Positions 1 through 8,603 of a stretch of 64,000 nt of DNA are shown here, one piece after another. The translations under genes were made by a program, and so were the position numbers. Positions within the stretch are counted from its first letter, which is position 1, and every line of letters begins with the position of its first letter. The notes below the pieces were generated by a model. That model made no database searches, was not told the DNA's origin, and saw only the letters and a program-made list of their open reading frames with translations. The stretch is from an uncultured Eubacteriales bacterium. GTDB taxonomy: Bacteria; Bacillota; Clostridia; Oscillospirales; Acutalibacteraceae. The DNA is taken from positions 47,941 through 111,940 of the forward strand of contig CAKSCM010000006.1 in the NCBI GenBank assembly GCA_934444365.1. Reading direction: 5' to 3'.

Positions 1-203
1 CCGGCAAGCATCAGATAAGAAAGCTCACAATAAAGCCGGAGGCTGTTGATCCGGACGATATAGAAATGCTTGAGGATCTTATAACCGCCGCCGTAAACAA
101 GGCAATGGACACCGCCGACCGCACGGCCGCCGAAGAGATGGAGAAAATAACCGGAGGACTTGATCTTTCGGGCTTCCCCGGCATGGGCGGAATGCTCGGC
201 TGA
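1..203 (+). CDS. ybaB: YbaB/EbfC nucleoid-associated protein, C-terminal part (starts before the window)
   Basis: The reading frame is open from the left edge and ends at TGA 201-203. The visible 66 residues contain LTIKPEAVDPDD followed by an amphipathic helix (EMLEDLITAAVNKAMDTA) and a Gly/Met-rich tail ending GFPGMGGMLG, the typical C-terminus of YbaB/EbfC family proteins. These are small dimeric DNA-binding proteins. In Firmicutes ybaB lies between dnaX and recR, and recR does follow here after about 160 bp, which supports the call. The N-terminal part lies outside the window. Confidence 0.9.
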   Translation, partial: GKHQIRKLTIKPEAVDPDDIEMLEDLITAAVNKAMDTADRTAAEEMEKITGGLDLSGFPGMGGMLG

Positions 204-365
204 TAGTTTTTTGTAACTCGCAAAAAATTCCACCGCGTTTTAAAAAATGCCTTAAAGCATTAAAATCGCAAATAAAAGACAAAGCATCAAAACGGAATTT
301 CCCGGGCATGAGACTCAATTTTGTCAGCCCGGCAATCCATAAATTCAAGGAACGGTCAAAAATTA

Positions 366-962
366 ATGGCTTATGATATAGCGGCGCTCTCGCGCCTTTC
401 GCAACATTTCGAAAAGCTTCCCGGTATAGGGCGTAAAACGGCACAGCGTCTCGCTTTTTTCGTGCTGTCCATGCCGGAGGAGCAGGTGCGCGACTTTGCC
501 GACGCAATGATCGGCGCAAAAAAAGAAATACATTTATGCAGCGTTTGCCAGAATATTACCGACAGCGACGTATGCTCCATTTGCTCATCAAACGCCAGAG
601 ACCGTTCGCTGATATGCGTGGTCGAGGAGCCGAAGGACGTTATAGCCTTTGAAAGAACCCGACGTTACAACGGACTTTATCACGTGCTTCACGGGGCGAT
701 ATCGCCGATGGACGGAATAACTCCCGACAAGCTCAGGATAAAGGAGCTGCTTTCCCGTATAGACGACGATACAAAAGAGATAATAATGGCGACCAACCCC
801 TCTCTCGAGGGCGAAGCAACGGCTCTTTATCTCTCCCGTCTTATAAAACCGTTTGGGGTAAAGGTCAGCCGTCTGGCCTACGGAATACCGGTGGGAAGCA
901 CCCTCGAATACGCCGACGACGACACCTTGTCGAGGGCCCTTAACGGCCGAAACGAGCTGTAA
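366..962 (+). CDS. recR: Recombination mediator protein RecR
   Basis: RecR acts with RecF and RecO to load RecA at single-stranded gaps. The 198-residue product has the family order: a helix-hairpin-helix at residues 18-30 ([13 protein letters not shown]), a C4 zinc finger (Cys58, Cys61, Cys70, Cys73) and a Toprim domain beginning near [11 protein letters not shown] chose ATG 366 over an upstream in-frame TTG at 321 because it gives the normal family length and the standard N-terminus ([11 protein letters not shown]), with a GGAA-type ribosome site about 12 bases upstream. It probably continues the dnaX-ybaB-recR transcription unit. Confidence 0.95.
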   Translation: MAYDIAALSRLSQHFEKLPGIGRKTAQRLAFFVLSMPEEQVRDFADAMIGAKKEIHLCSVCQNITDSDVCSICSSNARDRSLICVVEEPKDVIAFERTRRYNGLYHVLHGAISPMDGITPDKLRIKELLSRIDDDTKEIIMATNPSLEGEATALYLSRLIKPFGVKVSRLAYGIPVGSTLEYADDDTLSRALNGRNEL

Positions 963-1019
963 TCGGACCTGACGGCTGTAATTCTATTTATCAGTATTAA
1001 AAAACAGGAGGTGGCTTTA

Positions 1020-1487
1020 ATGCCGCAAAAGAATGACACCAGAACAATAGCCACCAACAAAAAGGCTTTTCACGATTATTTTATTGAGGAATCCTTCGAA
1101 GCCGGCATTGAGCTGTGCGGAACCGAAGTAAAATCCCTACGCGCCGGCGCGGTTAATCTTAAGGATTCCTGGTGCTCGATAGACTCTGGCGAGCTATTTT
1201 TAAACGGTATGCATATAAGCCCGTATGAGCACGGAAACATCTTCAACCGCGACGCTTACAGGGTAAGGCGGCTGCTCATGCACAAGCGTGAAATAATGCG
1301 GCTTTTCGGCATTACAAAGCAGCAGGGACTGACCCTTATTCCGTTATCGCTATATTTTAAAGGCTCGCTTGTAAAGGTGCAGGTAGGTCTTTGCAAGGGC
1401 AAAAAGCTTTACGACAAGCGCGAGACCGCCGCTAAAAAGGACGCCGCGCGCACAATCGACCGCGAAATGAAACAAAGAAACGCATAA
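1020..1487 (+). CDS. smpB: SsrA-binding protein SmpB
   Basis: SmpB binds tmRNA and delivers it to stalled ribosomes in trans-translation. The 155-residue product shows the family signatures: [10 protein letters not shown] near the N-terminus, [19 protein letters not shown], and the C-terminal basic region with LYDKRET and [17 protein letters not shown] 1020 is preceded at 7 bases by AGGAGG; an in-frame GTG at 1011 lies within that ribosome site and is rejected. No tmRNA gene follows within the next several hundred bases. Downstream genes are unrelated. Confidence 0.96.
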   Translation: MPQKNDTRTIATNKKAFHDYFIEESFEAGIELCGTEVKSLRAGAVNLKDSWCSIDSGELFLNGMHISPYEHGNIFNRDAYRVRRLLMHKREIMRLFGITKQQGLTLIPLSLYFKGSLVKVQVGLCKGKKLYDKRETAAKKDAARTIDREMKQRNA

Positions 1488-1623
1488 AAATAATTCTTTG
1501 CTTTTGTCGTTTTGGCAACCGACGGCAAAGCCCGCGGCTACGTCCCCCCTCAAAACCGAGCCATGCACAAAACAACCTTTATCGACAGACCATCTCATAC
1601 ATTTTGCTGCGGAGGAAGATTAT

Positions 1624-2439
1624 ATGAAAATCCTGCAAAAAGAACTCAGCCACGGCGGAAGGCTTGATATTTACGCGCTCGAGCATCCGTCCGAGACCAT
1701 GAACACCGCGCCGCATCCGTGCGTTATTGTCTGTCCCGGCGGCGCTTATGCCTTTGTATCAAACCGCGAGGGTGAACCGGCAGCCAAAAAATTCTTAGCC
1801 GAAGATATCACGGCGTGCGTTCTTTGGTATTCGGTAGCGCCTGACGCCCGTTTCCCCGTCCAGCTAAAACAGCTGTTTGAGGCTATCTCATATTTAAGAG
1901 ATCATGCCGAGGAGCTAAAAATAGACAAAAACAGAATTGTCGTGTGCGGATTCAGCGCCGGCGGACATCTCGCCGCATCGGCATGCACCCTCTGGAATAA
2001 GCCGGAAGTGTTAAAGCTCCTCCCCGGATTCGAGCCGAAAAATATCCGTCCCGACGGAGGAATACTCTGCTATCCCGTCATATCGTCGGTAAATCATCCG
2101 CATGTTCCGTCCTTCGAGTATCTTTTGGGCGATGATTATAATACCAAAAAAGAGCTTGTATCCCTTGAAAATGCCGTCGATAAGGACACTCCGCCTGCAT
2201 TTATATGGCACACGGCGGATGACAGCGTAGTTCCGGTCATGAATTCGATTTTATATGCGCAAAAGCTGGCCGAGTTTAATACTCCGTTTGAGCTTCACAT
2301 ATATCCCAGCGGACCGCATGGGCTTTCCTGCTGTGATGAAACCTCCGCAAATAAAGAGGTTTATCCGCATTGTATATCGCCCGACTGTGCGGCTTGGGTA
2401 CCGGCGGCAATAAAATTCGTAAAAAATATAATCAAATAG
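1624..2439 (+). CDS. Alpha/beta-hydrolase, acetyl-esterase/BD-FAE-like
   Basis: The 271-residue protein has no signal peptide and should be cytoplasmic. It has an oxyanion-hole segment (VCPGGAY, residues 36-42), a nucleophile elbow GFSAGG with Ser111, a candidate acid in TADDSVVP and a catalytic His in YPSGPHGLS, so the Ser-Asp-His triad appears intact. This arrangement is typical of acetyl-xylan esterase and feruloyl-esterase-like hydrolases of the dienelactone/S9 superfamily; the substrate cannot be read from sequence. ATG 1624 is chosen over an upstream ORF extension because GGAGGA sits about 8 bases before it. It is followed by a hairpin terminator. Confidence 0.85.
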   Translation: MKILQKELSHGGRLDIYALEHPSETMNTAPHPCVIVCPGGAYAFVSNREGEPAAKKFLAEDITACVLWYSVAPDARFPVQLKQLFEAISYLRDHAEELKIDKNRIVVCGFSAGGHLAASACTLWNKPEVLKLLPGFEPKNIRPDGGILCYPVISSVNHPHVPSFEYLLGDDYNTKKELVSLENAVDKDTPPAFIWHTADDSVVPVMNSILYAQKLAEFNTPFELHIYPSGPHGLSCCDETSANKEVYPHCISPDCAAWVPAAIKFVKNIIK

Positions 2440-2505
2440 GTAAACAGGCAGACCAATAATAAAAGCTGTAGTTACTCTTTGTAATTACGGACAAAACGGC
2501 AAAAT

Positions 2506-2553
2506 AAAAAGGCAAAGGATTTAAGATTCACTCTTACTCCTTGCCTTTTAATT
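2506..2553. terminator. Intrinsic terminator between convergent genes
   Basis: The arms AAAAGGCAA(A)GGA and TCCTTGCCTTTT flank a 17-base loop, with A-rich sequence on the left and T-rich on the right. It would stop the esterase-like gene on the plus strand and the znu operon on the minus strand. Confidence 0.75.
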
Positions 2554-2693
2554 TTATATAATTCCGATTCTATAAGGCAACCGCCCAAGGTCGTCGGTTC
2601 GGCCGTTATACGCTCTTTTTTATTCTGAGGATATAAAACACCGCCGTAAAGAGGCTTCACCGCTTGCCGTCATCACCGGATGCGGCGGAATCC

Positions 2694-3533
2694 TCAGTCG
2701 TCCGACCTTTTGCCGATTGCTCCTTTAATTGCCGACACGCCGCAAAAAACGCCGAAGGCCGCTATGTTCACGATTACAACGCTCGCTCCGGCCGGCGTCG
2801 AACAAAAATACGAAAGGGTAAGTCCCAAAAAGAAGCATACCACCGACAGTATGGCCGACGAAATTGTGACCGAACGGAAGGTTTTGAATACCCTCATGGA
2901 TGAAAGCGGCGGAAAGATCAAAAGGCTTGATATAAGCAGCGCTCCGAGCAGCCGCATACCGAGCACTATTGTAATCGCCGTAAGCACCGCGATGACCGAG
3001 TTGTAAAATCCGGCCCGCACGCCGGTGGCTCTTGAAAAATCCTCGTCAAAGGTCACGGCGAAAATGCGATTATAGAACAAAATAAACAATAATATCACGA
3101 CCGCCGTTAAAATCACCGTCAGCAAAACGTCTTCGCCCGATACCGCCAGAATACTGCCGAACATATAGTTCATTATGTCTATGTTCATTCCTTTAGAAAG
3201 GGAAACCGCCATAATTCCGACGCTGAGCGCCCCGGTGGAAATTAGCGCGATGGCAGCGTCGCCCTTTATTTTTGCATTACTGCCTATTCTAAGCAGGGCA
3301 AAAGCGCATATTATAACCACCGGAATCGCAACGCCGAGCGGATACATCCCAAAAGCGGTAGCAACGGCAAGAGAGCCGAAGCCGACATGAGAAAGCCCGT
3401 CGCCTATCATAGAATATTTTTTAAGCACCAGACTTACCCCGAGAAGGGCCGAGCACAGCGCGATAAGTCCACCCGCCAGAAAAGCCCTCGCCATAAACGG
3501 ATACGAAAACATTTTAATTATTTCACCCATCAT
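2694..3533 (-). CDS. znuB: Zinc/manganese ABC transporter permease (ZnuB-like, ABC-3 family)
   Basis: The 279-residue integral membrane protein has about eight hydrophobic segments and the ABC-3 family signatures: ALLGVSLVLKKYSMIGDGLSHVGFG early, and GMRLLGALLISSLLIFPPLSS late. It forms the membrane channel for metal ions released by the ZnuA-type binding protein, powered by the ZnuC-type ATPase. Its ATG overlaps the upstream ATPase stop codon (ATGA, 4 bp), so translation is probably coupled. A metal other than zinc (Mn, Fe) is possible from the permease alone; the histidine tract of the partner and the Fur-family gene at the operon start favour zinc. Confidence 0.88.
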   Translation of the reverse strand: MMGEIIKMFSYPFMARAFLAGGLIALCSALLGVSLVLKKYSMIGDGLSHVGFGSLAVATAFGMYPLGVAIPVVIICAFALLRIGSNAKIKGDAAIALISTGALSVGIMAVSLSKGMNIDIMNYMFGSILAVSGEDVLLTVILTAVVILLFILFYNRIFAVTFDEDFSRATGVRAGFYNSVIAVLTAITIVLGMRLLGALLISSLLIFPPLSSMRVFKTFRSVTISSAILSVVCFFLGLTLSYFCSTPAGASVVIVNIAAFGVFCGVSAIKGAIGKRSDD

Positions 3534-4249
3534 AAGCGCTTTCCTCCCGTTTTTTCGCCCGAAAGCTTGTCAAGCAGTCCGCTTTTTAAATATTCGTCGG
3601 TCGTCCCGAAAAAGTATTTGTCGTCGGATAAATGCAATATATGACTCGCAAGCGTCACAGCCGCACTCAGATCGTGCGACACCATTATTACCGTCATTCC
3701 CTGTTTATTTATCCGCTTTACAGTATCGTACATTTCGGCCGTTGCCACAGGATCAAGTCCCGCTACCGGCTCATCGAGAATTATAAGCTCGTCGGCCGCA
3801 CAAACGGCCCGGCAAAGCAGCACACGTTGCTGCTGACCGCCCGAAAGCTCACGAAACGAGCGATTTTTCATACCGTATATACCGAGGCTTTTCATAATGC
3901 TTTCGGCTCTTTTTTTGTCCGATTTTAGATAATAAAAGGGTCTAAACCCCCTGTCGTTTAAGCAGCCGGACAAAACGATCTCAAAAACCGACGCCGGAAA
4001 ATCACGCTTAGAATCGTGCTGCTGCGGAAGATATCCTATTCTGCCGTTTTTTCCGAGGGTGCATTCGATCGTTCCGCCGGATACCTTTTTAAGCCCGAGC
4101 AACGCCTTTACAAGGGTGCTTTTCCCCGATCCGTTTGAGCCGACTATGCAAAGAAAATCCCCGTTCGCCACCGAAAAGCTGAGATTTTCAACAACCGGAA
4201 TCCGGTCGTATTCAAGCCTTAAATTTTTACATTTTATCTGCATGGACAA
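3530..4249 (-). CDS. znuC: Zinc/manganese ABC transporter ATP-binding protein (ZnuC-like)
   Basis: The 239-residue ABC ATPase shows Walker A GSNGSGKST (residues 37-45), Q-loop GYLPQQ, signature LSGGQQQR, Walker B LIILDEP and H-loop VSHD, all intact. It energises the adjacent ABC-3 permease. The start is ambiguous: TTG 4249 lies 7 bases after GGGAG, while ATG 4243 two codons later is further from it. The gene begins 2 bp after the znuA stop and overlaps znuB by 4 bp, consistent with one transcript. Confidence 0.92.
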   Translation of the reverse strand: MSMQIKCKNLRLEYDRIPVVENLSFSVANGDFLCIVGSNGSGKSTLVKALLGLKKVSGGTIECTLGKNGRIGYLPQQHDSKRDFPASVFEIVLSGCLNDRGFRPFYYLKSDKKRAESIMKSLGIYGMKNRSFRELSGGQQQRVLLCRAVCAADELIILDEPVAGLDPVATAEMYDTVKRINKQGMTVIMVSHDLSAAVTLASHILHLSDDKYFFGTTDEYLKSGLLDKLSGEKTGGKRL

Positions 4250-4251
4250 AA

Positions 4252-5331
4252 TTATTCTCCCTTTGTTTTCATTGTGATTTTCAGCGTTTCAAGGTTTTTC
4301 CTCATAAGGGACAAATATCCCTCTCCCTTTTCGAAATCCTCGCGGGTAACGTTGTGGCACGAATAGAATATCGCCGTTTTGACCCCCGTCGCCGATGCGA
4401 GCGAATCGGCTATGACGTGGTTAGAAAGCTCGGTGTAATATATATAGCCTACCTTTTCGCTTTTTATTTTATCGCTCAAAAATGTAAGGGTCGCGGCGCT
4501 CGGCTCGGTCTGGGCCGTACAGCCTGGAAAGGCCGCGAAATAATCGAGTCCGTAGTGCCTTACAAAATACAAAAGCGGAAAACGGTCGCCGAAAATAAGG
4601 GTTTTATCCTCCACCGTTTCGAAAAAAGCCGAGAATTCGCCGTCGAGCTCGCTTATCTTACCGGTATAATCGTCAGCCCCGTTTAAAAAATAGTCGGCGT
4701 CATCGGGAGAAAGCCTGCAAGCGGCATTGCAAACGGCACTTATAATGCTGATAGCATTTGTCGGAGAGGTCCAAACGTGCTCGTCGTACTCGACGTGTTC
4801 GTCTGAGTCTTCGTCGCTTTCCCCGTCGGTATGATCATGATTATGACTGTGACTGTGACTGTGACTGTGATCGTGATCGTGATCGTGGCTGTGGTTGCCA
4901 TGTCCGTCTTGATCCCGGTCGGAATGCTCCTCGCCTCGGACGCTTTCCTCCTCAAAAACCTCCGACACAACCTGCATCATTTTTAAAACGTTAATATCCT
5001 TTTTCGAGGAGGAAACCACCGAATCGAGCCACGTTTCGGATTCGCCGCCTACGCATATAAGCAGATCGCAGTTTTCGATATTTACAATGTCTTTGGGCGA
5101 GGGATCAAAGGTGTGGCTCTCTCCTCCCGGCGGAATAAGCATGCTGATATCGGCCTTATCACCGAACACCTGCCGTGCGAAATCATACCCCGGAAAAACC
5201 GTGGATATAACCTTCAATCTGCCGTTATCCCCGGTGTCTTCGGGTACGCACCCGGACACAAACGAAAAGCAAATTAAACAGGAGATTACAAGGGAGAGCA
5301 CCGACATTGGTTTCTTATAATTCTTTGTCAT
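4252..5331 (-). CDS. znuA: High-affinity zinc-binding lipoprotein (ZnuA-like) with long His-rich loop
   Basis: The 359-residue metal-binding receptor of the cluster A-I (TroA/ZnuA) family has a lipoprotein signal with lipobox VSGC (Cys28), so it is anchored outside the membrane. Metal-ligand segments are recognisable: GGESHTFDPSPKD, DEHVWTSPTNA, and GDRFPLLYFVRHYGLDY. Between the first two lies an Asp/His tract (about residues 133-180) made of HSHDHDHDHSHSHS-type repeats, typical of zinc rather than manganese receptors. The 5' end overlaps the Fur-family regulator by 17 bp and has AAGGAG 7 bases upstream of the ATG. Confidence 0.9.
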   Translation of the reverse strand: MTKNYKKPMSVLSLVISCLICFSFVSGCVPEDTGDNGRLKVISTVFPGYDFARQVFGDKADISMLIPPGGESHTFDPSPKDIVNIENCDLLICVGGESETWLDSVVSSSKKDINVLKMMQVVSEVFEEESVRGEEHSDRDQDGHGNHSHDHDHDHSHSHSHSHNHDHTDGESDEDSDEHVEYDEHVWTSPTNAISIISAVCNAACRLSPDDADYFLNGADDYTGKISELDGEFSAFFETVEDKTLIFGDRFPLLYFVRHYGLDYFAAFPGCTAQTEPSAATLTFLSDKIKSEKVGYIYYTELSNHVIADSLASATGVKTAIFYSCHNVTREDFEKGEGYLSLMRKNLETLKITMKTKGE

Positions 5332-5752
5332 CCGCGCGCTCCTTTTCGCAAATCAAGCCGGATTTTGCCGCCCGGCATTTTCCGCAAACGCCGAAAAGCA
5401 CCGTTTTTGAATTATCCACATAAAAATCATGATCCTTAATTATATGGCGGCGGATATCATCCATAAAATCACAGTCCATATGCCACACACCGCCGCATTC
5501 GACGCATTTTAAATGAAAATGACGGCAGCACTCGCTTCCGGCATACTGGTAAAGCGCGCCGCCGGCCCCGTTTTCGGTAAACCGCCTAAGCAGTCCTTCC
5601 TTGCTTAGCAATGATAAACAGCGGTAAACGGTAGCCTCGCCGGCCGATATTTCGTCGCTTGATATTATCTCGCCGGCCGAAAAGCTTTTATCGAAATTCC
5701 GTTTGAAAAATTCCAATATTTCGGCTCGCTGTTTTGTATTGTAGGCACCCAC
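5315..5752 (-). CDS. zur: Fur-family regulator, probably zinc-responsive Zur
   Basis: The 145-residue protein has an N-terminal winged helix (KQRAEILEFFKRN ... ISAGEATVYRCLSLLSKEGLL) and a C-terminal dimerisation/metal domain with HFHLKCVECG and a second pair CGKC, which form the structural zinc site of Fur proteins. The longer frame begins at a TTG at 5794, but that region carries the operator and the ribosome site (GGAGGA at about 5761-5766), so I place the start at GTG 5752, 8-9 bases after it. As first gene of a znu-type operon the likely role is zinc-dependent repression of the operon, including itself; Fur or PerR are less likely. Confidence 0.88.
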   Translation of the reverse strand: MGAYNTKQRAEILEFFKRNFDKSFSAGEIISSDEISAGEATVYRCLSLLSKEGLLRRFTENGAGGALYQYAGSECCRHFHLKCVECGGVWHMDCDFMDDIRRHIIKDHDFYVDNSKTVLFGVCGKCRAAKSGLICEKERADDKEL

Positions 5753-5767
5753 AAATACCGCTCCTCC

Positions 5768-5790
5768 AAAATGATAGTCGCTATCATTTT
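5768..5790 (-). promoter_or_regulatory. Palindromic Zur/Fur-type operator
   Basis: A perfect inverted repeat with 10-bp arms around a 3-bp centre (core ATGATAG-TCG-CTATCAT) begins 3 bp downstream of the minus-strand -10 box and covers the predicted transcription start. The core resembles the Fur-family consensus TGATAATNATTATCA at most positions. Its position would block transcription of zur-znuACB. Confidence 0.8.
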
Positions 5791-5793
5791 TCA

Positions 5794-5821
5794 ATTATAC
5801 CACACAATCGCCTTATTTCAA
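5794..5821 (-). promoter_or_regulatory. Sigma-A promoter of the zur-znuACB operon
   Basis: Minus-strand -35 TTGAAA (5816-5821), a 16-bp spacer and -10 TATAAT (5794-5799). The palindromic operator lies directly downstream. Confidence 0.8.
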
Positions 5822-5858
5822 GCAAAAAATAAAAAAGGCTTTATTTTTTCGATATTTA

Positions 5859-5867
5859 TGTTATAAT
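5859..5867 (+). promoter_or_regulatory. Extended -10 promoter element before the membrane protein gene
   Basis: TGTTATAAT (TG-N-TATAAT) lies 115 bases before the ATG at 5983. No good -35 hexamer is present, so the call rests on the extended -10. Confidence 0.45.
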
Positions 5868-5982
5868 TATTAAGGCGTTGCACCGGCCAAGCGGTCTGAT
5901 CGGTTTAAAAATTCAAAATATTTTTTCATCCGTCTCGGCCTTTGCGCTGCAAAAACGGTAATTTATTCGGAGGAAAGCTGCT

Positions 5983-6591
5983 ATGGAATACGAAAATGAG
6001 CTTTATATAGACATAGACATCAACTCGTCAAATCACCGTATAACGGTAAAACATTCAAAGACTATATGCGACGCACAGATCCTGCTTGACGATCAGGCGG
6101 TAAAAACCTCGCTTAAGACCCTCGCCTACGGCGGTGCATTTATATTCAACTATGACGACACCCAGATAATAATAACCATAAGCGACAATGATCCGAAAAA
6201 CAGCAGCGATAAAGAAAACTACTCTTACGACTGCTTTGTAGACGGCAAATCGGTTCAAAGCGGAATGCCGTGGAAGATAGGCTCGATGACCTATCCCGAT
6301 ATGACCAAATGGAGCAAAACGAGAAAAGCCGGAAAAACCGCCTACGTCGCGACCGAAACCATAAAGGGCGTAGTTTTAGGATGTGCGCTATTCCTTATAA
6401 TGTACATTTTCGCAAAATACGGACCGGTAAGCAACTTTAACGTAAGCTGGATATTCCTGCTGTTTACAGTGTTGCCGCTGGGACTTTTGTATCTTATACT
6501 TTCGCCTATTGACTGGAATAAGTGCGAGGGGAATTATTCGGAATTTAAAAAATTCAGCGAAAATGGCGACCGGAAGGCCGACAAGGAATAG
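5983..6591 (+). CDS. Hypothetical protein with beta-rich N-terminal half and two membrane helices
   Basis: The 202-residue product is not recognised. Residues 1-110 are polar and strand-rich (ELYIDIDINSSNHRITVKHS, DDTQIIITISDND), followed by two hydrophobic helices near residues 125-147 and 155-175, and a short charged tail. It looks like a membrane-anchored protein with a soluble N-terminal domain. The start is supported by CGGAGGAAAG upstream. It is a single gene, followed by a terminator and divergent from the zur operon. It could be related to the sigma factor gene downstream, but a terminator separates them. Confidence 0.6.
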   Translation: MEYENELYIDIDINSSNHRITVKHSKTICDAQILLDDQAVKTSLKTLAYGGAFIFNYDDTQIIITISDNDPKNSSDKENYSYDCFVDGKSVQSGMPWKIGSMTYPDMTKWSKTRKAGKTAYVATETIKGVVLGCALFLIMYIFAKYGPVSNFNVSWIFLLFTVLPLGLLYLILSPIDWNKCEGNYSEFKKFSENGDRKADKE

Positions 6592-6639
6592 TTTTTCCGG
6601 AATTTATAAATACAAAAACAAAAAACAACAGTACCTACT

Positions 6640-6680
6640 TGCCGCCCGCAATAAAAGCAGGCGGCATTTTAAATTTTTTA
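6640..6680 (+). terminator. Intrinsic terminator after the membrane protein gene
   Basis: Stem TGCCGCCcGC / GCaGGCGGCA around AATAAAA, followed by TTTTAAATTTTTT. Confidence 0.8.
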
Positions 6681-6755
6681 TAAAACCGCCTAACCAATCT
6701 CAAAATATTCCGACTATATAGACGTAACGATCATGATTGGAACAAAAAGTGTACG

Positions 6756-8399
6756 ATGAAAACAAACGAAACCTTAAAACTGCTTGACGACAAAGACCTC
6801 CTTGATAAGATATATCATTTTTCTTACCACAGGTGCAATACCTCCTTTGAAGCTGAGGATCTATGCTCGGACATAGTTCTCGCGGTAATATCGGCCATAC
6901 ATAAACAAGAGGATATTGAAAACTTTTATGCCTTTGTATGGACGGTTGCCCGCAGAGTTTATGCCGATTATTGCGAAAAAAGAAATTCCAAGCGCCAAAT
7001 ACTCGGCTTTGAAAAGGACGACAATATGTTGGCGTCTAAAGAAAATGAAATAGAAAAATTCATTGAGGTATCATCCGAACGTCAGCAGGTAAGCATGATT
7101 TTCAGGGAAATTGCTTTTTTGTCAAAGGCATACCGTGAAGTAATGGTAATGTTCTACATCGACAGATTGAAGGTGCAGGAGATCGCCTCAAGGCTCAAAA
7201 TAAGCGAAACCACCGTAAAGCAGCGTTTGTTTTCCGCACGTAATTCAGTCAGAAAAGAGGTTGAAACCATGAACGAAAGAGCATATGTATTAAAGCCTGT
7301 CAGATTTTATATGATCGGGACCGGAAGCCCCGGCGGTAACGACCCCCAGGTAAAGGCCGAAAGGATGTTTTCTCAAAACCTGATATATTTGTGCAAGAAT
7401 AAACCGAAGACGGCAAAGGAGCTGTCCATTGAGCTTTGCGTACCTATGCCTTATATTGAAGAGGAACTGGAAATTCAGTGCCGCGGCGAAAACGGCGAAT
7501 ACGGCATGCTCCGTAAGCTTGATAACGGCAAGTATACGGTAAATATTCATTTGGCGGATTATGACGAATACGACAAAGCCAATAATATCTACGAAAAGCA
7601 TTTACCCGAATTTTGCGATGTTATAAAAAACGCACTGGAGCAGAATAAAGAAAAAATACTTTCCTTTCCCTATTTAAGCGAACAAAAAGACCCGCATTTT
7701 ATTATGTGGTCCACGATTAATAAAATAGTCTGGGACTTTTCAAAAAGAATCAATAAGGTTCTTGCGGAAAAATACTTCTCCGATATCGCTTTGGTCAAAA
7801 GACCCTTTTATTGCAGTGCTATCGCATATACCGACGACCGGAATCCCGAATTTGATTCTTACGGCTGCGACGGCATAGGAGCAAATTCGGTCGGCGGATA
7901 TAAGTGGGTGCACATATCCAACATTTACGGCAAACGTGCGATCAAACACTTCGATTGCGGACACAACCTCTCCCTCGATCCCAAGCTTTTAATGACGATC
8001 AGAGCCATCGGAGGAATTTATGCCAAAGATCTGTCCGAAAACGAAAAGGAAATTGCGGCCAAGGCCATCGAATGCGGATATCTTCGCAAAAAGGGAGATA
8101 TCATCGAGCCGAAAATCATTGTGATCGACAAAAAAGACAGCACCGACTTCTATAATATCTTTTATCATTTCAATGACGGCATGGGACCGATTATAGAGCA
8201 AATCGCCGCCGAGCTTGCCGAGTTTATGAAAACACATATTCCAAAACACCTGATGAACGAGTATCATATCTACACGGAGCTTATTGCAGGCACAAGGATA
8301 CTGGAAAAAGCAATAGAGGAATGTATAAGCGAGGGGCTGCTCTCGAAGCCCGAAAACCGGCTCTCGGCCCAAGGAGTCGTCATGATTGTAGAAAAATAA
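6756..8399 (+). CDS. ECF-type sigma-70 factor with about 375-residue C-terminal extension
   Basis: The 547-residue protein starts like an extracytoplasmic-function sigma factor: region 2 at about residues 10-90 (FEAEDLCSDIVLAVIS ... AFVWTVARRVYADY) and region 4 helix-turn-helix at about 115-170 (LSKAYREVMVMFYIDRLKVQEIASRLKISETTVKQRLFSARNSV). Typical ECF factors stop here. This one continues with a probable winged helix (about 205-260: LCKNKPKTAKELSIEL ... LRKLDNGKYTVN) and a long region of unknown fold. The extension may replace a separate anti-sigma factor or sense a ligand; no anti-sigma gene is adjacent. The ribosome site before ATG 6756 is weak. Confidence 0.8.
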   Translation: MKTNETLKLLDDKDLLDKIYHFSYHRCNTSFEAEDLCSDIVLAVISAIHKQEDIENFYAFVWTVARRVYADYCEKRNSKRQILGFEKDDNMLASKENEIEKFIEVSSERQQVSMIFREIAFLSKAYREVMVMFYIDRLKVQEIASRLKISETTVKQRLFSARNSVRKEVETMNERAYVLKPVRFYMIGTGSPGGNDPQVKAERMFSQNLIYLCKNKPKTAKELSIELCVPMPYIEEELEIQCRGENGEYGMLRKLDNGKYTVNIHLADYDEYDKANNIYEKHLPEFCDVIKNALEQNKEKILSFPYLSEQKDPHFIMWSTINKIVWDFSKRINKVLAEKYFSDIALVKRPFYCSAIAYTDDRNPEFDSYGCDGIGANSVGGYKWVHISNIYGKRAIKHFDCGHNLSLDPKLLMTIRAIGGIYAKDLSENEKEIAAKAIECGYLRKKGDIIEPKIIVIDKKDSTDFYNIFYHFNDGMGPIIEQIAAELAEFMKTHIPKHLMNEYHIYTELIAGTRILEKAIEECISEGLLSKPENRLSAQGVVMIVEK

Positions 8400-8443
8400 A
8401 CAATTCTGCAGCCTATCATAAAAAACAGCCTAAAACATAAAAG

Positions 8444-8478
8444 GAGCGGTACAACTAAAATTGTACCGCTCTTTTTTT
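8444..8478 (+). terminator. Strong intrinsic terminator after the sigma-factor gene
   Basis: A perfect 11-bp stem GAGCGGTACAA / TTGTACCGCTC with a 6-base loop, followed by seven T. Confidence 0.92.
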
Positions 8479-8603
8479 GCATAAATACTTTATTATTATG
8501 TTACTACATCCGGGTAAAAAGCGAAGCTTTCTTTCCTTTTTATAATCAGCACCGCCGACCGTCAATTAAAAGCTAAAGACCGAAGGTGTGACATCAAAAA
8601 AGA

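Noticed and set aside
2472..2660. 62-residue minus-strand frame after the esterase gene
   Set aside because: It overlaps the intergenic terminator and lacks a ribosome site and family match.
4740..4994. Open frames on both strands across the ZnuA histidine tract (Thr/Ile/Val-rich and Asp/Cys-rich)
   Set aside because: They are other-frame readings of the GTGACT/GTGATC repeat within znuA; they have no ribosome site or family match.
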